Source: Kuafuiihalomonas sp050331295
Lineage (GTDB): Bacteria; Myxococcota; Kuafuiibacteriia; Kuafuiibacteriales; Kuafuiibacteriaceae
Direction: 5' to 3'
NCBI GenBank assembly: GCA_050331295.1
Contig: JBHJGZ010000003.1
Location: 371,469 to 435,468, forward strand
Length of the DNA stretch: 64,000 nt
Numbering within the stretch: the first letter of the stretch is position 1; the number at the start of each line of letters is the position of its first letter. The notes beneath the pieces are model-generated. The model had not been told where the DNA came from and made no database searches. It saw only the letters and a list, made by a program, of their open reading frames with translations. Shown in pieces: positions 34,262 to 42,010 of the stretch. The position numbers and the translations under genes are program-made.

Positions 34262-34825
34262 TCAAAACATTTCCGCCGTCACCCGAACGATTTCTAGCGG
34301 AAACGCCGAAGCTCGTCCGAACGGCGAGACGACGGGACATGCGCCGGTCTCGGCGAGGTCGGTACACAAGATGAACTCGGCCTGGATCCCGTCGGAGTCC
34401 ACATCCCCCAAGGCGGAACAGGTGAACTCGGTGGTGATTCCGGCCGCAGGATCCGATGGCCGAGCGGCGCAGGCGTACTGGTAGTAGAATTGAGACTTGG
34501 TCAGCACTGCGCCGAGGGAGCCGAAGGGCTTGGCGACGGGGTCGCACGGATCGGCGAAGACGGGCGCCGCGAAATTCCAGGGGCGCGGCGTGGCCGAAGG
34601 CGCTCCGGGTGGGTTCGGGATGGTGGCAGAAAAGCATCCGTGGTCGGCCTGGTAGGAGATCTGCGAAATCTTGACCGCGGCCAGCACCGTGAAGGCTTCA
34701 GCTCGGCGAGAGAGCAACAGGTAGTCCACGTACCGGGGAATGGCGATGGCCGCCAAGATGCCGACGATGGCCACCACGGTGATGACTTCGAGGAGCGTGA
34801 AGCCTGATTGCTTGCGCGGGGTCAT
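34262..34825 (-). CDS. Second type IV pilin
   Basis: 187 residues. Prepilin leader MTPRKQSG cut before FTLLEVITVVAIVGILAAIA, with Glu at +5. Four cysteines in the globular part could form disulphides. It shares only the N-terminal helix with the neighbouring pilin, so it may be a minor pilin or an alternative subunit. It lies 63 bp downstream of pilA behind a strong hairpin, which suggests lower expression than pilA. Confidence 0.9.
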   Translation of the reverse strand: MTPRKQSGFTLLEVITVVAIVGILAAIAIPRYVDYLLLSRRAEAFTVLAAVKISQISYQADHGCFSATIPNPPGAPSATPRPWNFAAPVFADPCDPVAKPFGSLGAVLTKSQFYYQYACAARPSDPAAGITTEFTCSALGDVDSDGIQAEFILCTDLAETGACPVVSPFGRASAFPLEIVRVTAEMF

Positions 34826-34834
34826 GAGCTTTGA

Positions 34835-34870
34835 GGGTCCTCTCGGACCGGTTGAGGCCGAGAGGAGCCC
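34835..34870 (-). terminator. Hairpin between the two pilin genes (attenuator or mRNA stabiliser)
   Basis: A 9-bp perfect stem, TCCTCTCGG (34838-34846) with CCGAGAGGA (34858-34866), loop of 11 bases, extended by GGG/CCC across a one-base bulge. No T tract follows on the reverse strand. The probable GAGAGG ribosome binding site of the second pilin lies inside the stem. It may limit downstream transcription or translation, or protect the 3' end of pilA mRNA. Confidence 0.5.
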
Positions 34871-34888
34871 TGGCTGCCATTCACGAAG

Positions 34889-35488
34889 TCAGAACTCCGT
34901 CGGCGTGCAGTCGAACGTTTCGCCGGGCAGGAAACCGCCAGCCGCGTCGCAGTTGCCCATCACCATCGTGAAGCACGCGGGCGCAACGTTCGCGCCTTCA
35001 TTGTTGGTGGCAAAGCAGAATCCCTTGAAGGTTCCGTTGGCATCGAGGTCCGCGTCCGCGATGGCGGTGAACTGTGCCACCATTGTGTTGTCGGTCGTGA
35101 TGACGCGCTGCGCGTCGTAGGTGTAGTAGATGGGACCCGCGGGCTCATAGCCGATGCAGTCGAAACTGGTGCACATGGTGATGTTTCCGGGCGCTCGACC
35201 GCAGGCCGTATCGCACCCCGCTGCCATCCATGCCGTCTTGATGGTGTTGCCCCCCATCACCGCACCTGCAGTATTGTCGGCATAGTTGTCGTATTCGCCC
35301 TTGAAGGACTCGTTGGAGGTCTTGATGCCGCCCAGGTTGGTGCGCGCTTCCGCCGTCTTCGACTTCAGCTGGTATCGGATGAAGTTGGGAATGGCGATGG
35401 CCGCCAAGATGCCAATGATCGCGACGACGATCATCAGCTCAATAAGGGTAAATCCGGAATTCTTTCTCTTCTTCAAAAGCTTTGTCAT
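34889..35488 (-). CDS. pilA: Major type IV pilin PilA
   Basis: 199 residues. Type III signal MTKLLKKRKNSG is cut before FTLIELMIVVAIIGILAAIA; Glu at +5 is present. The globular domain has eight cysteines, including pairs near the C-terminus (CFATNNEG..., CFTMVMGNCD, CTPTEF) that can make the D-loop disulphide. The subunit of the pilus fibre used for S-motility-like gliding or adhesion. Strong AAAGGA ribosome binding site, and a sigma-54-type promoter 45-60 bp upstream. Confidence 0.95.
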   Translation of the reverse strand: MTKLLKKRKNSGFTLIELMIVVAIIGILAAIAIPNFIRYQLKSKTAEARTNLGGIKTSNESFKGEYDNYADNTAGAVMGGNTIKTAWMAAGCDTACGRAPGNITMCTSFDCIGYEPAGPIYYTYDAQRVITTDNTMVAQFTAIADADLDANGTFKGFCFATNNEGANVAPACFTMVMGNCDAAGGFLPGETFDCTPTEF

Positions 35489-35532
35489 GTCTTTCCTTTC
35501 AGACGCTCTGTCCTACGCCTGTCGATGCCTTG

Positions 35533-35548
35533 AGCAGATGTCGTGCCA
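35533..35548 (-). promoter_or_regulatory. Sigma-54-type (-24/-12) promoter for pilA
   Basis: On the reverse strand: TGGCAC-N5-CTGCT, against the consensus TGGCAC-N5-TTGCW. The essential GG and GC are exactly 10 bases apart. It lies about 45 bp upstream of the pilA ATG, giving a predicted transcript start near 35522. Sigma-54 and PilR control of pilA is well known in proteobacteria and Myxococcus; no pilR lies in this window. Confidence 0.65.
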
Positions 35549-35710
35549 CGTTGAGCATTGGTCGATCGCCTTCAGGTGACCAAAAATGTCGGCCGCCGGC
35601 GCCGCTTTTGAAGCCAACCCCCGCTTTTCAGTGTCTCACGGTGGGCCTGGTTCGGACCCGTCGACCGTCACCCTATGCTCTCGCATGCGAGTACGCTAAA
35701 ACCAGCCACC

Positions 35711-36367
35711 ATGCGGTGCCTCTGTCTGGTCGCCCTGGTCCTCGCCGGCTGCATGCCTCCTTCGGTCCAGGCCGTCGATCAGCTGATGCGTGGGCTCCAG
35801 TCCTCGGACGTCGAGAAAGCGGCGGCTGCGGTTCATCCCACGGACCGGGCACTCCTCCGAACCTGCATGGAGGCCAGGGAGCGGGACCCGAGAAGTCTCG
35901 AAGCCTTGGCTCTTCCGCCCGACCCGCTCAAGCACCACATCGTCGAGATCGAGCAAAAGACCGACGAAGGACACATCGTTTTGGTGGAAATGACCCTGAA
36001 GAATCCTCTTCCGTACGCGTCCAAGAAGATCGGGCAGGAGCTCACGGGGTTTCCCGAAACTCGAGTCGTGCGGAGACGGTTCCTGTCCGAGCCCCTCGGT
36101 GACGAGATTTGGGGTGTCCGGCTGGACCTCGAAGCGACCCTAGAACGGGCCCGCTTCGTGCAGCACATCCAATCGTCCTTGGAGAACCGCGACTTCGAGG
36201 AGGTCGAACGGGCCCTCCAGAAGGTGCCTCCTCCCCCTCGAACGCCCGATGCCCAGGCTGGATCGGACCGCCTCGTGGATACGCTGCGAACCCGGCTCAA
36301 AGAGGCCCGAACGCACCGACCATCGGCGGCCCATGATCAGACGCCTCCCGCGCCCCGACCGGATTGA
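35711..36367 (+). CDS. Lipoprotein of unknown function
   Basis: 218 residues from ATG 35711. Short signal MRCLCLVALVLAGC with lipobox LAGC. Residues 25-160 alternate helix and strand (SSDVEKAAAAVHPTDRALL, HIVLVEMTLKNPLPYASK) and resemble the NTF2-like lipoprotein at 17594 only in general shape. The tail is proline-rich. A GTG/ATG farther upstream would precede the signal and is disfavoured. No named family. Confidence 0.72.
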   Translation: MRCLCLVALVLAGCMPPSVQAVDQLMRGLQSSDVEKAAAAVHPTDRALLRTCMEARERDPRSLEALALPPDPLKHHIVEIEQKTDEGHIVLVEMTLKNPLPYASKKIGQELTGFPETRVVRRRFLSEPLGDEIWGVRLDLEATLERARFVQHIQSSLENRDFEEVERALQKVPPPPRTPDAQAGSDRLVDTLRTRLKEARTHRPSAAHDQTPPAPRPD

Positions 36368-36409
36368 AAGACTTTCCAACATCCGGTCGGGCGCATAGCC
36401 TTCGGGGCT

Positions 36410-37522
36410 GTGTCTCGACTCCCGATCGTTTCCGACCCTGAGATGCTGGCGGTCAGTTGCGACACCGACGTGGACGCTCGGGTGTCCGACCCGGTGCGCT
36501 TGGCGGGACTCGGAACCCGAGGGGTTCCGGGATGGCTCGCGGACCGACAGGGACGAAGGCTTCGGTACCTGCGTCTTTCGGTGACGGACCGGTGCGACCT
36601 TCGATGCCGATACTGCATGCCCGAGGGAGGCGTCCCTCCCTCCACCAAGGAAGACGTTCTCACCTTCGAGGAGATCGTTCGGGTGGTCCGGGTCTTTCGG
36701 GGCATGGGCGTCTCCACGGTCCGGCTCACCGGGGGTGAGCCGCTGGTTCGAAAGAATCTCACCGATCTGGTGCGAAAGCTCCGAGACGAGGCCGGCATGG
36801 TCGATGTCGCCATGACCACCAACGCCACTGCGCTCCGAAAGCATGCCCCGGCGCTGAAGGCGGCGGGGCTTCGGCGCATCAACGTCTCCCTGGACAGCAT
36901 TCGGCCCGAAACGTTCCGCCACATGACTCGCGGTGGGGACGTCCGACGGGTGATGGACGGCCTCGTGGCGGCGAGCGAGGTGGGCTTCGATGAGATAAAG
37001 ATCAACGCGGTGGTGGTACGGGGCATGAACGACCACCAGCTGGGGGAGATCGTGGATTGGGCGTGGGCCCGCGGCATCGTGCCCCGGTTCATCGAGCTCA
37101 TGCCCATCGGGGAAGGCGCGCGGCTCGGCCGACGCGCAGTGGTCCCGGTGACGGAGATGATGGCTCGTCTCGGATCTCGCCTACTCCCATCGGCGCCGGA
37201 GCATCGGTTGGACCGGGGTCCGGCCGGGTATCTGAAGGCGGCCGACGACTCCGATCGCAAGGTGGGCTTCATCGGTGCCGTGACCGACAACTTTTGTCAT
37301 CGGTGCAATCGCGTCCGGGTCACGGCTCGCGGCGAGGTGAGGGCCTGTCTCGCTTCGCCGGATGGCTTTTCGTTTCGAGACGCCCTCCGGGCCGGCGCCT
37401 CCGATGCCGACGTCGAGACCGCGGTCGAGCACGCCTTGTTCGGGAAGCGGGAAGGGCATGGATTCTACGTCGATGGCGTCCGTCGCCATCATGCCGTGAA
37501 CATGTCCCAGACCGGGGGCTAG
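36410..37522 (+). CDS. moaA: GTP 3',8-cyclase MoaA
   Basis: Radical-SAM enzyme that starts molybdenum cofactor synthesis by converting GTP to 3',8-cyclo-GTP. 370 residues. Radical-SAM cysteines in CDLRCRYCMPEGG; SAM-binding LTGGEPLVR and NATALRKHA segments; C-terminal Fe-S ligands in CHRCNRVRVTARGEVRACL; and the catalytic terminal Gly-Gly (SQTGG). The first ~45 residues before the barrel are longer than usual, so a start downstream of GTG 36410 is possible. No other moa gene is adjacent. Confidence 0.94.
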   Translation: MSRLPIVSDPEMLAVSCDTDVDARVSDPVRLAGLGTRGVPGWLADRQGRRLRYLRLSVTDRCDLRCRYCMPEGGVPPSTKEDVLTFEEIVRVVRVFRGMGVSTVRLTGGEPLVRKNLTDLVRKLRDEAGMVDVAMTTNATALRKHAPALKAAGLRRINVSLDSIRPETFRHMTRGGDVRRVMDGLVAASEVGFDEIKINAVVVRGMNDHQLGEIVDWAWARGIVPRFIELMPIGEGARLGRRAVVPVTEMMARLGSRLLPSAPEHRLDRGPAGYLKAADDSDRKVGFIGAVTDNFCHRCNRVRVTARGEVRACLASPDGFSFRDALRAGASDADVETAVEHALFGKREGHGFYVDGVRRHHAVNMSQTGG

Positions 37523-37633
37523 GGGCCCGAACTTCGAAAAGTGGGTGCCTCCTGGACCTCGGACCCTCGGACCGGTGGGACAATCGAAGGTCGGGAGTTT
37601 GCGCCCCCTCTCGAACGCGGATAGCGTCGCACC

Positions 37634-37993
37634 ATGCGGATCGCCGTGTTCGCTCTCCTGCTGCTGGCGGTAGCCGCGATCCCGTACGCTTGCGACGGAG
37701 GCTGCGACACCGCGTCGGACTGCGCCTTTGGGGAGTCGTGTTTCGCGGGTCAGTGTCTTCCGGCGCTGGAGGCTGCCTGCAACAGTGACGCGGACTGTGG
37801 ACCGTTCGAATGCCTCGGCGGCTTTTGTGGCATCGCCGCCTGTCTCGAGGACAGTGATTGTCCGACCGGCTTTGACTGCGTGGGTGGCAGCTGTGCCATC
37901 ACTCCAGCGGATATGGGAACGACCGACCTGGGGCCGGACCTCGGAGGGGCTCAAGACATGGGCGCAGACGCCGGCTCCGACATGGGCTCTTAG
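37634..37993 (+). CDS. Secreted cysteine-rich protein
   Basis: 119 residues: signal peptide (MRIAVFALLLLAVAAIPYA), then two to three repeats of a C-x-SDxDC-x5-8-C-x3-C pattern (SDCAFGESCFAGQC, ADCGPFECLGGFCG, SDCPTGFDCVGGSC). It ends in a Met/Asp/Gly-rich acidic tail. Such short disulphide-rich modules are frequent in myxobacterial surface proteins. Function unknown. Confidence 0.75.
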   Translation: MRIAVFALLLLAVAAIPYACDGGCDTASDCAFGESCFAGQCLPALEAACNSDADCGPFECLGGFCGIAACLEDSDCPTGFDCVGGSCAITPADMGTTDLGPDLGGAQDMGADAGSDMGS

Positions 37994-38049
37994 GGCGTTC
38001 TCGTCTCCAGCACCTGCTCGGGCGATTGCCCGTCTCGAGGCGTTCCGGC

Positions 38050-40335
38050 TCACTCGTCCAAGGTGAGCTCTGTGCAGCAGCGAAAACCGTAAGCGGGATC
38101 CGAAACCGAAGGAACTTCGGTGGCGTCGTCCGTGAGACAAGTCAGGCCCACCTCGTTGGAACGATAGTTCCCTCCGGCGAGGCCCCGGCGGGTGCCCTGA
38201 ACCGCAGCGTCTGCGTTCCATTCGGAAAGGTTTCCGGACAGGTCGTAGACGCCGAAGTCGTTGGTGCAGCCCAAAGCGAAGTTGAAGCCAGAGGCGTCTA
38301 CCTCGCCTTCGATGAAGCCTCCGGTGGGGACCGCATCGTTCCGTCGGGACTCGAAGCCATTGCATCTTGCAGGAACAAAGGCGTCACCATAGGGATAGGT
38401 GGTGTCCTCGTTGCCTCCGCAGGCCGCGCGCCACTGGGCGGCCGAGCACAACGACTTGCCGGCGTTGGCGCACGCCGCAGCCGCCTGAAACCAGGTCAGT
38501 CCACGGGCCGGCATGGTGAATCGTTGGGATCGTGCGACCACCGTGGTGGAGCCGTCGCCGCCCACCGGCTGCACTGGATTTCCGAGTTCACCCACCACCT
38601 CGAGGCTGGCCTCGTAGCGGTCGATGCAAAACGGGGTTTGGCCTCGAACCGACGGAATCGCCGCCATCCCGACTTGGCCCGGACAGGTGAAGCCGATCTC
38701 GAACGGCGGTTCCTGATCCACTTCGTCGTCGGTCCCGCACCCGATGGCGCCCGCACCCGTCAGCAGGACGACGAACGCCGACCCATTCCATCGGCGAGCC
38801 CACCATGCTCGGAGCGCCGAAAAAACCAGCAACATGAGAAACCCAGCCGGCAGCGTGAAAGAGGTGTTTTGACAGCCCCCGCCCCCGAACACTTCGAAGC
38901 GCGGGCCGCAAACCTCACTCGCTTCGATGGTGCGGGTGGCGGAGAGGACGAACGGAAGCACCGCCTCCGATCCCACCGTAGCAGTCAGGGCGAGGAGGGC
39001 GCCGGTCGGGAGCGGACAAGCGGTCTGCACCAAGAGATCCAGGGACGCGATCTCGCCGTCGGGGACCGACGGAAGCGTGGCCGAAACCCGACGGTCTTCG
39101 GTCACGGTGGCGCCTGGCGTCAGCACCTCGAATCCAGTGATGAGTTCTGGCAGCTGTGTTTCGACCTCGACGCTCGCGGCGCCCAGGTTTCCGGTGTTGC
39201 TCACCGCCACCACCACGTCGATGGGATCGCCCGGAAACAGGAGGCCCTCACCCCCGGTGGGGCGAACTTCGATCCGGGAATCGACCCGAAGCTCGGGGGC
39301 AAAAACGTCGATACCCACCACGACATAGGCGAGTCCGATCAGTTCTCCCCGCTCACCCGCTGTCGGTCGTGGCGCGGTCACCTCCACCGTGAGGGTGTCG
39401 TCGCCCGGCAGAAGAAGATCCGAGATGTCGAAGCGGTCGATGTCCGTGCCGACCACATCGGTCAGGACCGGTTCCACGGTGTTGATCGTTCGATTGAATA
39501 TATCATTACTCGGATTGAAGGCATCCGACAGGACCCTCGTTCGGTCGCCTGGCGCGCGCACCCGAATCTGCTCGAGACCCGAAAGGTTGTTGCCCGCGGC
39601 ACAAGACTGCGGGCCGGGGTGACAGTCGCCTTCCAGGGCGTAGAAGGTCAGCTGTCCCGACGGCAACGGCGAGACCATGAAACCATCCAAAGAGAGACTC
39701 ACGGTCGAGCCGAGGACGGTTTGGAGGCCGTCGAAGAGGACGATGTTGCGTGGGGGAAGCCTCGGCTCTTCGAACACCAACACCAACGAAAACGACGCAT
39801 TGGCTGCGGTGTGCTCGACGCCTCGGTTGAAGATGTCGGCGTCGAATCCTCGGATGCGATAGGTCCCGAACAAGTCACCGGTGATCGCGTCGGTGACGTC
39901 GGCCTGCGCGATGTACAAAGTAAGCTCGGGAAAGCCTTCGACCGGTCCGGATTCGAAAACCTCTTCGGCTTCGACCGGGACAAACTCGGTTGCGCCGGGG
40001 ACCTGCAGCAAGACTTCGGTATCGGGTCCGTCACGCCCGTCGTCGTCGGCGTACAAAGATCCGCCAAAGTAAAGACGGGCCTCCACCAGGCTCGCTCGCG
40101 GCGGAATCCTGGAGCGGGGTACCAACACCGAGCCTTCTTCGAGAACCGCATCGGGCCGGTCGTCGTCGTCGTCGTTGAGGGTGAAGGTCCCACCGGTTGC
40201 AAAGAAGTCGACGGTGCCCTGGAGGACCCGGCGGGATCGCAGGCAGGACGCGCCGCTGTCGTCGACGCACTGGGCCCGCGCGAAGGACGGCTGCCAGGCC
40301 GCGCAGCACAGTAGAAACAAGAGGATTCGAGGCAT
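38050..40335 (-). CDS. Surface protein fused to an FGE-sulfatase/SUMF1-like domain
   Basis: 761 residues. Signal peptide 1-22. Residues about 30-360 resemble DUF3344-type surface modules (DVTDAITGDLFGTYRIRGFD, SLVLVFEEPRLPPRNIVLFDG). Residues about 360-470 form a DUF11-like repeat (DVVVAVSNTGNLGAASVEVE). A hydrophobic helix with basic end follows near 492-515 (FLMLLVFSALRAWWARRW), then a lipobox-like AGAIGC near 533. Finally a formylglycine-generating-enzyme-like domain (about 545-761) ends in YGFRCC. It looks like two exported proteins joined in one frame. Confidence 0.75.
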   Translation of the reverse strand: MPRILLFLLCCAAWQPSFARAQCVDDSGASCLRSRRVLQGTVDFFATGGTFTLNDDDDDRPDAVLEEGSVLVPRSRIPPRASLVEARLYFGGSLYADDDGRDGPDTEVLLQVPGATEFVPVEAEEVFESGPVEGFPELTLYIAQADVTDAITGDLFGTYRIRGFDADIFNRGVEHTAANASFSLVLVFEEPRLPPRNIVLFDGLQTVLGSTVSLSLDGFMVSPLPSGQLTFYALEGDCHPGPQSCAAGNNLSGLEQIRVRAPGDRTRVLSDAFNPSNDIFNRTINTVEPVLTDVVGTDIDRFDISDLLLPGDDTLTVEVTAPRPTAGERGELIGLAYVVVGIDVFAPELRVDSRIEVRPTGGEGLLFPGDPIDVVVAVSNTGNLGAASVEVETQLPELITGFEVLTPGATVTEDRRVSATLPSVPDGEIASLDLLVQTACPLPTGALLALTATVGSEAVLPFVLSATRTIEASEVCGPRFEVFGGGGCQNTSFTLPAGFLMLLVFSALRAWWARRWNGSAFVVLLTGAGAIGCGTDDEVDQEPPFEIGFTCPGQVGMAAIPSVRGQTPFCIDRYEASLEVVGELGNPVQPVGGDGSTTVVARSQRFTMPARGLTWFQAAAACANAGKSLCSAAQWRAACGGNEDTTYPYGDAFVPARCNGFESRRNDAVPTGGFIEGEVDASGFNFALGCTNDFGVYDLSGNLSEWNADAAVQGTRRGLAGGNYRSNEVGLTCLTDDATEVPSVSDPAYGFRCCTELTLDE

Positions 40336-40570
40336 TGGTGATGTTGGGAAGAATCGACCCCTCGTCGAGACCGGGAAGGTCGCGTCTCACCCCGGGACAG
40401 CAGGTTACCGGGAACCTTGTCGGCCGGAAACGCCGGGCGGAACCCTGCATGGATGAGGTCACGGGACAGAGAACACAAGTTTTCGCCAAGGATGGCACAG
40501 ACCTGAGGTACACTGTCGCAACCGTCGGGTTTTTGCGTTGAGTTCTCCGGTTGACTATAGGGACACAGCG

Positions 40571-41944
40571 ATGGCGCACAGCCCCCTCGCCGAGGATCTC
40601 CTCCAGATTTTTCGCGAAGCTCTGGATGCATCCCACGCAGGGAAGGCCGTGGAGTCGCGTCTCCAGGTTTCCAGCGGTGCGATACGCGCGGGTCGTCGCG
40701 CCATCGCGCTGGACCGGGTGGAGCGGGTGGGCATCGTCGCCATCGGCAAGGCCGCACCGGCCATGGCCGAGGCAGTGCCGGAGCCGATCCGGGAGAAGAT
40801 GAACTTCGGGATCATCCTTACGAAGCACGGCTACACCCGGAAGGTCGAAGGCTTCGAGCACCGGGAGGCCGGGCATCCGGTTCCGACCCGAGACTCCGTT
40901 CGGGTGACGGACGAAATCGTGGAGTTGGTCTCGGAGCTCAGTGAGGAGGACCTCCTTCTGGTGCTGATCAGTGGCGGTGCCAGCGCCCTTCTCACGTCGC
41001 CGGTGGCCGATATCGGCCTCAACGACACCATCACCCTGACCCAGCACATGCTGAAGTCCGGCATGGACATTCAGGACATGAACGTCGTGCGCGCCCACTT
41101 GTCCCGGGTAAAGGGGGGGCGATTGGCCGTTGCGGCCAACCCTGCGTCGGTCCTCACGTTAGCTCTGAGCGACGTCGTGGGGGACAAGCTTCCGGCCATC
41201 GGAGGTGGGCCGACGGTGGCGGATCCCTCCCGATATAAGGACGCCATCTCTGCTCTGACGAAGGTGGACATCTGGGAGAGAGTTCCGGCCAGCGTTCGAG
41301 AGTACCTGGAGGCGGGAAATCGGGGGGAGATTCCAGAGTCTCCCAAGCCCGGTGATCCCCGTCTCGGTCGGGCCTTCGCAGCGGTGGTTGGCGGTCCCCG
41401 CACACTGCTTCGGGCCGCCGCACGAGCGGCGCGGACCATGGGTTTGCGGGTGCGGTGCGCCACCAAGCCCATCGAAGGACCGGTGGAGGACCTGGTCGAA
41501 AAGTACATGGCTCGCGCTGGCTCGATGGTGCGGAGCGGAACCGGCCGCGAGGTGTTCGTGGCGGTCGGGGAGCCCACCGTCCGGATCGACGACCCCGATT
41601 TCGAGATCGACTCCGAGAACATCGGTACCGGGGGTCGTTCCCAACACCTCTCGCTCCTGATGGCCCAGGCGATGGCGGGGGACGAGCACATGGCGTTCCT
41701 GGCCGCGGGTACCGACGGGACCGACGGTCCCACCGATGCGGCGGGGGGCATCGTGGACGGCACCACGGTTCAGCGCCTGGCCGAGGCGGGCGTCAACCTG
41801 GAGCAGACCCTGGCCACCTACGACAGCTACGATGCCTTGGGTAAGGTGGGTGCAAGGCTGCAGACCGGACCCACGGACACCAACGTCACGGACCTCCATC
41901 TGCTGGCGGTGGAAGGCCGCTCGAACGTACGAAAGAAGAAGTGA
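40571..41944 (+). CDS. Glycerate 2-kinase, MOFRL family
   Basis: Phosphorylates D-glycerate to 2-phosphoglycerate. 457 residues from ATG 40571, with AGGGA 8 bases upstream. The DUF4147 N-terminal domain has VAIGKAAPAMAEA and VLISGGASALL; then SRVKGGRLAVAA, SDVVGDKLPAIGGGPTV; the MOFRL domain has SENIGTGGRSQHLSLLMA and AAGTDGTDGPTDAAGG. A possible promoter TTGCGT-17-TATAGG (40533-40561) lies just upstream. It is followed by the transaldolase-isomerase fusion, which suggests a sugar-acid/pentose metabolic pair. Confidence 0.92.
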   Translation: MAHSPLAEDLLQIFREALDASHAGKAVESRLQVSSGAIRAGRRAIALDRVERVGIVAIGKAAPAMAEAVPEPIREKMNFGIILTKHGYTRKVEGFEHREAGHPVPTRDSVRVTDEIVELVSELSEEDLLLVLISGGASALLTSPVADIGLNDTITLTQHMLKSGMDIQDMNVVRAHLSRVKGGRLAVAANPASVLTLALSDVVGDKLPAIGGGPTVADPSRYKDAISALTKVDIWERVPASVREYLEAGNRGEIPESPKPGDPRLGRAFAAVVGGPRTLLRAAARAARTMGLRVRCATKPIEGPVEDLVEKYMARAGSMVRSGTGREVFVAVGEPTVRIDDPDFEIDSENIGTGGRSQHLSLLMAQAMAGDEHMAFLAAGTDGTDGPTDAAGGIVDGTTVQRLAEAGVNLEQTLATYDSYDALGKVGARLQTGPTDTNVTDLHLLAVEGRSNVRKKK

Positions 41945-42010
41945 GCTGGGTCCGCTTCTGGCCCGGTGCGCGTTGACCTCGTCCCGGAGCGCTGGAAAGT
42001 TCCGGGCGTC

